Shown one piece after another: positions 16,362-24,760 of a stretch of 35,566 nt of DNA. The notes beneath the pieces are model-generated. The model was not told where the DNA came from and did not search any database. It was given only the letters and a program-made list of their open reading frames with translations. Position 1 is the first letter of the stretch. Each line of letters opens with the position of its first letter. Position numbers and translations under genes: made by a program. The DNA comes from Oscillospiraceae bacterium. GTDB taxonomy: Bacteria; Bacillota; Clostridia; Oscillospirales; CAG-272. Location: contig SVSQ01000012.1 of the NCBI GenBank assembly GCA_015064245.1, forward strand, positions 1 through 35,566, in the 5' to 3' direction.

Positions 16362-17360
16362 ATGAATCTTTCAGCGGAAAAGGAAAAATATTTTTCGGAT
16401 GGATATGAGGTGTTTTGGGGAGATCCATCGCACCCGCAAACCTGTATTTACCGCGTGCGTGGCTCAGGAGTGCATTTTCACGAGCATATTATTGACAGCG
16501 GAAAGGGCGGAGAGGAGGTTGAGATCGCGCAGATAACGGACGTTCATTTCAACTATTGCGACGATACCGACAGAGCAGATCCCGAGCTTGCGTACACCGA
16601 GCAGTGCAGAAAATGGCTGGCAGGAGGCGCGTCAGCAGCCGGAATAGAGAAAGCGATGGAGTTTGCTTCCTTTGCCGATCAGACGATTATAACGGGTGAC
16701 ACACTCGATTATCTTTCCCACGGATCGCTTGAGATGATGAAAAAATATATCTGGGATAAGGATGAAACCGTTCTCTGCGCTCTTGGCGGTCACGAGCTTA
16801 CCAAGCAGATGCAGACGGGCAGAGCAGATGAAACAAGTCTTGAAGAGCGTATGGCAATACTCCAAGATTGCTGGAAACACGATATGTTCTACGTTTCAAG
16901 AGTTTTGGGCGATAAGGCTATGGTCATCGTCCTCGATAACAGCAAGCAAAAATACACCGCATATCAAACGGAAAAGCTGAAAAGCGACATCGCTCTTGCG
17001 CGGGAAAAGAACTACGTAGTTCTGGTATTCCAGCATGAGCCCATATCAACCGGCAGAGAAGAGGATACGCAGGTCGAGGCGTATAAGGTCTACGATTCAT
17101 CCGTTCGGAATTACTACGATCTGATCGGAGTGAAGGGAGATGACGAGACAAAGGCGCTATACAAGGTCATAACCGAGAACGCCGACGTTATCCGCGGAGT
17201 TTACTGCGGTCATATGCACAGCGCGTTCTACACGGAGATAAAGGGAAGTTACCTTAACGAAAACGGCGAAATAGTCGAAAAATCTATCCCGCAATACCTG
17301 CTTGAAGCCAATCCTTATGACAGTCAGTGCGGTCACGTTATGAAGATTACGGTAAAATAA
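16362..17360 (+). CDS. Calcineurin-like metallophosphoesterase
   Basis: ITDVHFNYCDD, IITGDTLDY, ALGGHEL (GNHE-like), FQHEP, GVYCGHMHSAF. Confidence 0.9.
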   Translation: MNLSAEKEKYFSDGYEVFWGDPSHPQTCIYRVRGSGVHFHEHIIDSGKGGEEVEIAQITDVHFNYCDDTDRADPELAYTEQCRKWLAGGASAAGIEKAMEFASFADQTIITGDTLDYLSHGSLEMMKKYIWDKDETVLCALGGHELTKQMQTGRADETSLEERMAILQDCWKHDMFYVSRVLGDKAMVIVLDNSKQKYTAYQTEKLKSDIALAREKNYVVLVFQHEPISTGREEDTQVEAYKVYDSSVRNYYDLIGVKGDDETKALYKVITENADVIRGVYCGHMHSAFYTEIKGSYLNENGEIVEKSIPQYLLEANPYDSQCGHVMKITVK

Positions 17361-17365
17361 AAATA

Positions 17366-17400
17366 AACACGCTCTCGTTCTTATCAAGCGAGGGCGTGTT
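17366..17400. terminator. Bidirectional terminator between convergent genes
   Basis: AACACGCtCTCG-loop-CGAGgGCGTGTT with A-/T-rich flanks. Confidence 0.8.
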
Positions 17401-17407
17401 CTGTTGT

Positions 17408-17719
17408 TCAGCCATTTATCATTTTGAGGATCTCCGCTTTTGAGCGGATGCCGATTGCTTTTGCGGCTTCTTTGCCGTCCTTTATCACCACAAGTGTGGG
17501 GATACTCATTACTTTGAAGTTAGCGGCAAGCTCAGGACTGTCATCTACGTTTATTTTGCAGACCTTGACTCCGCTCTCCTCCTCTGCGATCTTTTCGATC
17601 ACGGGCGCGAGCATTTTACAGGGACCGCACCAATCGGCGTAAAAGTCGAGAAGCACGGGAATGCTGCTGTTCATTACCTCGGTTTCAAAATTTTCGGTGT
17701 TTATTATCTTAACAGACAT
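17408..17719 (-). CDS. trxA: Thioredoxin
   Basis: LLDFYADWCGPCKMLAPVIEKIAEE, MSIPTLVVIKDG. Confidence 0.95.
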   Translation of the reverse strand: MSVKIINTENFETEVMNSSIPVLLDFYADWCGPCKMLAPVIEKIAEEESGVKVCKINVDDSPELAANFKVMSIPTLVVIKDGKEAAKAIGIRSKAEILKMING

Positions 17720-17731
17720 TTTTGATCTCCT

Positions 17732-18553
17732 TTATGTTGTTGTTTTTTGTGACGCTCTGTTGTTCATGATGAAAAACGGTAAGTACGGCAAGGCGTGGAG
17801 GACCATATAGGTTACGTAAACGATGATGACGGAAAGCCAATCCTCGGTAGCCGCGCCGAGAGGGGCGAAAATGAAGGAATTCAGCTTGAAAAACATATAA
17901 TCCGAATTGATCTTAGAGAAATTCACCGCGTTTGCTATTACCGATACGCAAAGGAACGGAACGGCAGGCAGGAGCAGATCGATCCATTTTGACGCCGTTT
18001 TGTAGCTGTGATACCCTGACAACAGCATGACGAGCGTGCAGAAGACGATAGAGCCGTGGTAGAAAAAGGTGTGAAAGCCTGCAAAGGAAATGCAGGAGTA
18101 GTTGCTGAGTATGTTCGCGGGATAGACGAAGTTTATCATACCGCCTAAAAAACCCAGCGAGCAGACGTACCCGCACGCAGAGTATCTTACGCGATTGCGT
18201 CCCCATATCGCAAAAGGAAGCGCGTACATGAAGATACTGCAGGGATAGAGCGGCAGTATTCCGCCCCATTCAAAGTTTACGGTTTTTCCCGAAAATGTCT
18301 CCCAGATTATTTTTGTGACCTCTAAAACGATCAGGATGACCCAGATCACGGCGAATACCGTTTTGATTGTCTTTTCGTTCTTTTTTGAAAGTACGATTGC
18401 AAGGGCAATCACCGCCGCCAAAAGAATAGTGGCAAAAACGATATGAAGCGGTGTGAAAAGCGTACCCGCTATTTCGCTCGCCGACGGTAAGAAGTCCTTA
18501 TGCGTAAAGAAATTTTTCAAAATGCCCGTAAAAGTATTCATCATATTCCTCAC
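17732..18553 (-). CDS. TIGR02206/YwaF-like membrane protein
   Basis: multi-TM; WGGILPLYPCSIFMYALPFAIWG and FFYHGSIVFCTLVML. Confidence 0.75.
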   Translation of the reverse strand: MRNMMNTFTGILKNFFTHKDFLPSASEIAGTLFTPLHIVFATILLAAVIALAIVLSKKNEKTIKTVFAVIWVILIVLEVTKIIWETFSGKTVNFEWGGILPLYPCSIFMYALPFAIWGRNRVRYSACGYVCSLGFLGGMINFVYPANILSNYSCISFAGFHTFFYHGSIVFCTLVMLLSGYHSYKTASKWIDLLLPAVPFLCVSVIANAVNFSKINSDYMFFKLNSFIFAPLGAATEDWLSVIIVYVTYMVLHALPYLPFFIMNNRASQKTTT

Positions 18554-18568
18554 GTTTTATGTTTTAAA

Positions 18569-19345
18569 TTAAAACGGTGAACGCAGATCTATTTTGTCTA
18601 CGATATTTAGTCCGAATCGCGCGGCGTATTCCTGCGCCTGCTTTATCTCATCCTGATCCGCCACGTGCTCTATTCTGTGGCAGTCGCATCCGAGAATAGC
18701 GGTTGCGCCGAGAGCGCCCGCAAGCGTCCAGAAATCGGCTCTCGGGTAAGCTCTGTTTTCCCTCAGACCGTACATATTGATCTCAAGAGGCAGAGCAAGC
18801 TCGTTTGCTTTTTTGATCAGCCTTGTCATCTCGCGAAGGTACGTATCACCGTCACCAACGAAGTTTATAACGTCGGGGTGGGCGATGAACGATATCTTTC
18901 CCGTTTCACAGGCGGCGATGCAGTAGTCAACGTAGCTTTTGAGAGTGCTTTCGTCCTTGGTCGCGGAAAAGCTGTTTAAAGCGCTGATGGACTCGTTTCC
19001 GATCTGATGATTTCCAAGTATCAGATAATCAAGAGGATAATTCTTATATACCTGACGTGTTTTTTCCCAGAGAAGAGGGTAGTATTCAGTCTCGAAGCCG
19101 ATAAGGATCTGAATGTAGTCCTTGTACTTTTTGCGCAAAGCAAGGAGCGTTTCAAAATACTGACCTATCTGCGAGATCTTCATTCTGGCAGGAGAATCAA
19201 AATCCTCTGTGGCGAAAACGTGAGGGGCGTGGTCGGAAAAACCGAGGATCTCCAGCCCTTCCGTTATCGCTTTTTGTATGTATTCTTCCTCACTCCCCCA
19301 TGCGTGACGGCAAAGGGGAGTGTGAGTGTGGTAATTCGCTTTCAT
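18569..19345 (-). CDS. PHP-domain phosphoesterase, histidinol-phosphatase (HisJ)-like
   Basis: NYHTHTPLCRHA, GFSDHAPH, GFETEYYP, FIAHPDVINF, CDCHR. Confidence 0.9.
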   Translation of the reverse strand: MKANYHTHTPLCRHAWGSEEEYIQKAITEGLEILGFSDHAPHVFATEDFDSPARMKISQIGQYFETLLALRKKYKDYIQILIGFETEYYPLLWEKTRQVYKNYPLDYLILGNHQIGNESISALNSFSATKDESTLKSYVDYCIAACETGKISFIAHPDVINFVGDGDTYLREMTRLIKKANELALPLEINMYGLRENRAYPRADFWTLAGALGATAILGCDCHRIEHVADQDEIKQAQEYAARFGLNIVDKIDLRSPF

Positions 19346-19348
19346 TTT

Positions 19349-21082
19349 TTAGTCTTCGATAGCCGCTTTCTGCTGCTGAACAGCCTTGAACGTCTCCGGC
19401 GGGAACTTGAACTTTCTGTCGTAGGTGAGAAGTCCGTTCTGCTCCTGCTCAACGTCGGTGAGCTGCGTATAGCAGTAACCGATCAGCTTGTCGTGGAAGA
19501 GAAGCGTCTCCGTGAGACCCTTGAAACGGGCGATGAACTCTTCTTCGGTCTTGGGAGCGTTTCCGTAACCCCAACCGTTTTCAATAGACCAGCCGATTCC
19601 GCCGTATTCGCTGACGAAAACGGGAAGATCAGTCTTGTAGTACTGTCTATTCGGTGATTTTCTGTAGATCTGGTCGCGCACGATGCCCTTGTCCATCTCG
19701 GAGTAGTAGGACTTCAACTTCTCGGGATCCTGCTCGTAATCGTGAACGTCGTGAACGTCGGTACGCTCGGTGGGATAAGAACCGCTGGACGTGATAACGG
19801 GTCTTGTCTTATCGATAGCCTTGGTAATGTCATAGACAGTATCGAGCAGGTGGTTGCACTGGAATCTGCCGTGCTTATCCCAGGTCTCGTTTGTGGGACA
19901 CCAACCGATGACAGAGGGGTGAGAGAAGTCGCGGTCTACCTCTTCCAGCCATTCGGGAAGGAAGTTGTAAAGGTTCTCTTCGAGAGTGTGGTCAAGTCCC
20001 CAGTTGCCTGCCTCAGCCCAAACCATATAACCGAGACGGTCAGCGTGGTAGAGGAAACGGGGTTCGAATACCTTCTGGTGCAGTCTTGCGCCGTTAAAAC
20101 CGCAAGCCATGGAAGCCTCGATGTCGAATACGAGAGCTGCGTCCGTGGGAGCGGTGTAGATACCGTCGGGATAGAAGCCCTGATCAAGAACCATGCGCAT
20201 AAATACGGGTCTGCCGTTCAGCTTGAAACTGTGCTTGTCAAGAGATACCTCGCGCAGACCGAAATAACCGTCAACGGCGTCGGTCTTGCCGTCCTTTGTA
20301 AGAGTGAACTTGAGGTCGTAAAGCTTACCGTCGCCGATCTCCCAAAGGTGCTTTTCAGCCAGCTTGATGTTTACGGAGGTGGAGAGGGAGTTTACTACTG
20401 TCTCAGCCTCACCCATCAGCTTGCCTTCGAAATATGCGGAAACCTTAAGCGCAGCGCCGTGAGCGGCAGGTGTAGTAAGTGTTTCGATAGTAACGGAAGG
20501 ATTGGAGATGTTGGGGAATGTCTTGTAGTTTGTTATGTAAGCGGGCTCTGCTGCTTCCAGCCATACTGACTGCCAGATACCTGTTGTTCTGGTGTAGAAG
20601 CAACCGTAGGAATTGAGTCTGTGGGACTGCTTACCTGACACCTGCTTTTCGTTTCTGAGATCGTCCTCAGCGTAAATGGTGATGACGTTCTTGTCGGCGG
20701 AAAGCGCGTTTGTGATGTCAAAAGCGAAGGAGGTGTAGCCGCCTCTGTGCTTTCCGACTACCTTACCGTTTACGAAAGCGGTGGTCGCGTAGTCGCAGGC
20801 GTCGATGTGGAGAATAACTCTCTTGCCCGCCCAATCGGAAGGGATGTCAACCTCGCGTCTGTACCAGACGGCGTTGATAAAATCGGTATGTCCGATACCT
20901 GAAAGCTTACTTTCAGGGCAGAAGGGGACGGTTATTTCAAGCGGAAGCTTGTCAATGTTCTGATAGCCCTTTTCAAGACCGCATTTATCGTTATCAAAAT
21001 CAAATTCCCAGGTGCCGTTGAGACACATCCAGTCTTTACGGATCAGCAGAGGTCTCGGATATTCGTTTCTCGGTGTTGCCAT
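19349..21082 (-). CDS. Glycoside hydrolase family 2 (beta-galactosidase/beta-glucuronidase-like), no signal peptide seen
   Basis: sugar-binding, Ig-like and TIM-barrel layout; acid/base WCPTNETWD, nucleophile VFVSEYGGIGW. Confidence 0.93.
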   Translation of the reverse strand: MATPRNEYPRPLLIRKDWMCLNGTWEFDFDNDKCGLEKGYQNIDKLPLEITVPFCPESKLSGIGHTDFINAVWYRREVDIPSDWAGKRVILHIDACDYATTAFVNGKVVGKHRGGYTSFAFDITNALSADKNVITIYAEDDLRNEKQVSGKQSHRLNSYGCFYTRTTGIWQSVWLEAAEPAYITNYKTFPNISNPSVTIETLTTPAAHGAALKVSAYFEGKLMGEAETVVNSLSTSVNIKLAEKHLWEIGDGKLYDLKFTLTKDGKTDAVDGYFGLREVSLDKHSFKLNGRPVFMRMVLDQGFYPDGIYTAPTDAALVFDIEASMACGFNGARLHQKVFEPRFLYHADRLGYMVWAEAGNWGLDHTLEENLYNFLPEWLEEVDRDFSHPSVIGWCPTNETWDKHGRFQCNHLLDTVYDITKAIDKTRPVITSSGSYPTERTDVHDVHDYEQDPEKLKSYYSEMDKGIVRDQIYRKSPNRQYYKTDLPVFVSEYGGIGWSIENGWGYGNAPKTEEEFIARFKGLTETLLFHDKLIGYCYTQLTDVEQEQNGLLTYDRKFKFPPETFKAVQQQKAAIED

Positions 21083-21120
21083 AATTTTTGTTTCCTTTCA
21101 ATAAAAGAATTATTAAGTTT

Positions 21121-21149
21121 ATTCTATCATAAAAACTTGGTGATGTCAA
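21121..21149 (-). promoter_or_regulatory. Putative promoter of the GH2/PHP/TIGR02206/Trx operon
   Basis: minus strand TTGACA - 17 nt - TAGAAT. Confidence 0.7.
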
Positions 21150-21188
21150 GGGAAAAAACTGAGTGTTTATATGTTTTTTATTTTTGGT

Positions 21189-21774
21189 AAATTGGTGTTT
21201 ACAGGTGCGTAGCACCGAGGAAACTTTTAATTTCAAATTGCTTTTAATTAGGTTTAAGACGGATATTTTGCTTAAGTTTTATAATTTCTTTTTTTACGTT
21301 CATTTTTCTTCCTTCTTTCGAGAAAGAAAGAAGAAAGACGAACCAAAAAGAAGAAAGAAAGACCGTGGAGTACGGAAAGGCACGCAAAAAACACGCTCGC
21401 ATAAGCGGGCTCGCGGTTTTTCGTACATGAAATACTGCCGAGTTGCTCCCGCAACACACCAAGGCTTAGAATAAGCCAAAGACAGAACAAACATCCCGAA
21501 AATGCGAGTGTTTTACGAGCATTTTTGTAGAAATGACCGCAATAACATCCCGTTTGTTCCCAAAATTCGCTCCTGCATTTTGAGCGAATTTTCTGTGAGC
21601 CGTTTACGTTTACCACGGTTTTTCTTTTTGCTTTCTTTGGTTCATTTCTTTCCTTTTTCTTTCTCAAAAGAAAAAGAGAAAGAAACGAACGAATTAAAAA
21701 GTAATAGATTTAATATAATATCTGTCTTACACAAACATAATCTCAAAATCAAACGCACCTATAAATCAAAATTT
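21189..21774. repeat. ~0.6-kb non-coding element with long imperfect TIRs and structured core (copy 1)
   Basis: termini AAATTGGTGTTTACAGGTGCGT / (rc) AAATTTTGATTTATAGGTGCGT; inner inverted arms ~21298..21367 vs ~21617..21698; core shared with 35051..35566. Confidence 0.88.
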
Positions 21775-21800
21775 GAAAACACCAATGAAATTTTGTCAAC

Positions 21801-21830
21801 AAAAAACTACCTCTCGCGAGGTAGTTTTTT
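21801..21830 (-). terminator. Terminator of the DUF1854/ABC operon
   Basis: minus strand AAAAACTACCTCGCGAGAGGTAGTTTTTT. Confidence 0.9.
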
Positions 21831-21839
21831 AAGTTTAGT

Positions 21840-24071
21840 TTAATCATCCAGCTCAACGCCGTCCTCGGCAGCCTTTTTCTGCGCCATAACAAGTTTAAAG
21901 TAGTAGCCGCGCTTATCGAGCAGCTCCTTGTGAGTACCGAACTCAACGACGTTACCGTGGTCGAGAACCAGTATCTTGTCAGCGTTACGGAGAGTTGAAA
22001 GTCTGTGAGCGATAGCGAAGGTGGTTCTGCCCACTGCCAGACGGTTGATAGCGTCCTGGATGAGCTTTTCCGTCTCGGTATCAAGCGCCGCGGTAGCCTC
22101 GTCAAGAATGAGGATCTTGGGGTTATGTATCAGCGCGCGGGCGATAGCGACTCTCTGACGTTCACCGCCGGAAAGAGAGAAGCCCTTTTCACCGACCATG
22201 GTGTTATAACCTTCGGGAAGGTTGATGATGAAGTCGTGGGCGTTTGCCGCCTTTGCCGCGGCGATGACCTCGGCATTGGTCGCGTGAGGCTTACTGTAAC
22301 GGATGTTATCTCGTACGCTTCCCGAGAAGAGGTGCGTCTCCTGGAGAACGACACCTATCTGAGTACGCAGAGAGTTCTGCGAGATGTCCTTGATATTTAC
22401 GCCGTCGATCTCGATAGCGCCGGAGTTGATCTCGTACAGACGCATGATCAGATTGATAAGCGTTGTCTTACCGCATCCCGAGTGACCTACCAGTCCCACC
22501 ATCTCGCCCGCTTTTACGCTGAGGTTGATGTTCTTGAGGACAGGATTGTACGTTTCGTAACCGAAGGTGACGTCCTTGATCTCTACGTTACCCTTGATAT
22601 TTAAGTTTTCGGGGAAGTCAGCATCGCGGACGTCGGGCTCTTCCTCGATGATCTCGAAGATCTTGGAAAGAGAGGTGATGAAGTTCGTGATGTTTCTCGG
22701 TATCTGGGTTATCTGCATAAGAGGCTCGTAGATGATACCGGAGTAGCTGTTGAACTGGTTGAGCTCACCGGGCTTCATCGTGCCGTGGAAAAGGAGCCAG
22801 TTACCGTAGAGCATGATGAGGTAGCTTCCGAAGCGTACCACAAATCCGAGGATAGGGAATACGGTGTCGAAGACCTTTGCGTTGCTCTCGTCTATGACCG
22901 CCTGATTCTGAGTGGTCTTATTGAATGCGTCTATCTCGCGCTGCTCGTTACCGTAGCTCTTTACGACTCTTACGCCGTTGAGAACGTCCTGCAGCAGATG
23001 GTTGGTCTTCTGACCGCGGAGCCAGGAGTGAACGTGTCTGCGCTGCATAGTGCTTCTGAATTTAGCGATAGAGTAGATTGCGATAGGGATCGGAATGAAC
23101 ACGAAGAGGCACATAAGAGGATTGAGCCACAAAAGAAGCGTGAGCGCCAGAATGAAGGAGAAGAGCTGACCGAAGTAGGTGGGGAGCAGATGGGTTACGA
23201 AATTCTGAACGACGCTTACGTCGTTATTGATACGTCCCATAAGGTCACCGGGGGTCTTTGCCGAGATACTGTTCATTGAAAGCATCTGGATCTTCTCGAA
23301 GAGAACGGCTCTCAGGGTTCTTGTGAATCTGTTACCTGAGATCACAGATATTCGTCCCTGAATAACGTTTATGGCTCTGTGGGCGATATCCAAGGTCACG
23401 ATAGCGACTATAATAACTATGAAGTGCAGGAGATAGTTATCCGCGCGTTCATCGTTCAGAATGTATTTATCGATGGCAGTTTTCTGAACGAAGGGGAGTA
23501 TAAATCTGAAAATGATCGAGATTATCGCGGTAAACAGCGGCACCATCATCATAAGATGGAGTCCTCTGGTCATATTCCAGAGCTTTTTATATATAGCCTT
23601 GTTATTTCTGCAGAATGGGCATATCTTGGTATGGAGCAGGAATGGGCGTCCGCAGTTGGGGCAGTAGCGCTCGGGCTCGTTTGATTCAAGAGGCTCGGGA
23701 GCAGACTTTTTATGCCTTGCCGCGTCGCACAGCGCTTCGCATCCGCCGACGACCACGCTGTATCGGGGGAGATTTTTACCTGAGATAAATCGGCAAAGAA
23801 GCTCGGTGTTACCGTTCCTCTTGGCGTAAAAGCCTACGCTGCCGTACATCATCTCCGTGAAAAAATCCGAAAGCTCCGAATAGTCGTACTTGAAAAGCAG
23901 TTTACCGTCAAGCAGCTTGTAAACAGACTTGTCGGTGAACATCATAAATCCTTTGACAAACTCATCTTCAAGAATATCAAAAGGCAAGCAGTACATTCGT
24001 TTTTCGCCGCTTTCGGAAGCGGCAAGAAAAGCTTCTTCGTCCGCTTTCGGAAGATCGTACATCAGTTTCAT
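21840..24071 (-). CDS. ABC half-transporter with N-terminal accessory domain and zinc ribbon
   Basis: YCPNCGRPFLLHTKICPFCRNN; GHSGCGKTT; LSGGERQRVAIARALIHNPKILILDEATAALD. Confidence 0.93.
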   Translation of the reverse strand: MKLMYDLPKADEEAFLAASESGEKRMYCLPFDILEDEFVKGFMMFTDKSVYKLLDGKLLFKYDYSELSDFFTEMMYGSVGFYAKRNGNTELLCRFISGKNLPRYSVVVGGCEALCDAARHKKSAPEPLESNEPERYCPNCGRPFLLHTKICPFCRNNKAIYKKLWNMTRGLHLMMMVPLFTAIISIIFRFILPFVQKTAIDKYILNDERADNYLLHFIVIIVAIVTLDIAHRAINVIQGRISVISGNRFTRTLRAVLFEKIQMLSMNSISAKTPGDLMGRINNDVSVVQNFVTHLLPTYFGQLFSFILALTLLLWLNPLMCLFVFIPIPIAIYSIAKFRSTMQRRHVHSWLRGQKTNHLLQDVLNGVRVVKSYGNEQREIDAFNKTTQNQAVIDESNAKVFDTVFPILGFVVRFGSYLIMLYGNWLLFHGTMKPGELNQFNSYSGIIYEPLMQITQIPRNITNFITSLSKIFEIIEEEPDVRDADFPENLNIKGNVEIKDVTFGYETYNPVLKNINLSVKAGEMVGLVGHSGCGKTTLINLIMRLYEINSGAIEIDGVNIKDISQNSLRTQIGVVLQETHLFSGSVRDNIRYSKPHATNAEVIAAAKAANAHDFIINLPEGYNTMVGEKGFSLSGGERQRVAIARALIHNPKILILDEATAALDTETEKLIQDAINRLAVGRTTFAIAHRLSTLRNADKILVLDHGNVVEFGTHKELLDKRGYYFKLVMAQKKAAEDGVELDD

Positions 24072-24129
24072 AGATATGAACCTGTCCTTTCTGACTTAAT
24101 GTTAAGTTTCTTGAACTGCAAGTATCTGA

Positions 24130-24708
24130 TCAGAGGTAGATCTCGATCTTCTTGAAGCTTGCCTTGTCGAGCTTTTCGGGATCGGAAATCTCAAAGCAGT
24201 TTCCGTCGATATCGAAGAGGAGAACGCGTCCGTCCTCGAGGGTACGGATATTGCTTCCGGAGTTACGGATAACGAAGCTGAAATCGCCCGCGTCCGTAAC
24301 GACCTCCCAATAGTTCTGCCCCAGCTTTTCCTTGAGGGAAACGACCTTCTGGATCTTGGGAGTGAAATATCTTCTGTCGAGCTCGGAGTTCAGGAGCTTG
24401 ACTGTCTCGGCGTCGAAAATGTGGATATCCTCGATAAGACCGATCTCGGAGCCCTTTTCCTTGTTTTTACCGTCTGGCTCGCGGATGGAGATGTAGAAAT
24501 CGGGATCGGTTATGGGGAAGGCTCGGATAGCGACTATTCTTTCAAAGAATTCCTTTTTTCCGTCCGGATGTGTAAGCTCAAGGGAGATGAGACCGCCCTT
24601 GGAAGCTGTGAATTTTGCGTTTTCAGGTGTAAGATCAACGGAAGCTCTTTTATAGAATATATCCTTTTCTTCTTCAGTTTCTTCGTTTAAAAGCTTTTCG
24701 TCTGCCAT
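24130..24708 (-). CDS. DUF1854-type protein
   Basis: ERIVAIRAFPITDPDFYISIREPDGKNKEKGSEIGLIEDI, LDRRYFTPKIQKV, ILFDIDGNCFEI; sits between two ABC genes as DUF1854 typically does. Confidence 0.8.
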   Translation of the reverse strand: MADEKLLNEETEEEKDIFYKRASVDLTPENAKFTASKGGLISLELTHPDGKKEFFERIVAIRAFPITDPDFYISIREPDGKNKEKGSEIGLIEDIHIFDAETVKLLNSELDRRYFTPKIQKVVSLKEKLGQNYWEVVTDAGDFSFVIRNSGSNIRTLEDGRVLLFDIDGNCFEISDPEKLDKASFKKIEIYL

Positions 24709-24760
24709 AATAGTAATTCCTTTCCTGCGTACTTGGCTGCTCTGAGACAGCCGAGGGTGT

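Noticed and set aside
21163-21843. Listed ORFs over the repeat element (21163..21474, 21244..21462, 21272..21667, 21300..21494, 21502..21843)
   Set aside because: Translations are Lys/Arg/Ser/Phe-rich low-complexity products of inverted purine/pyrimidine tracts; not conserved in frame in the second copy.
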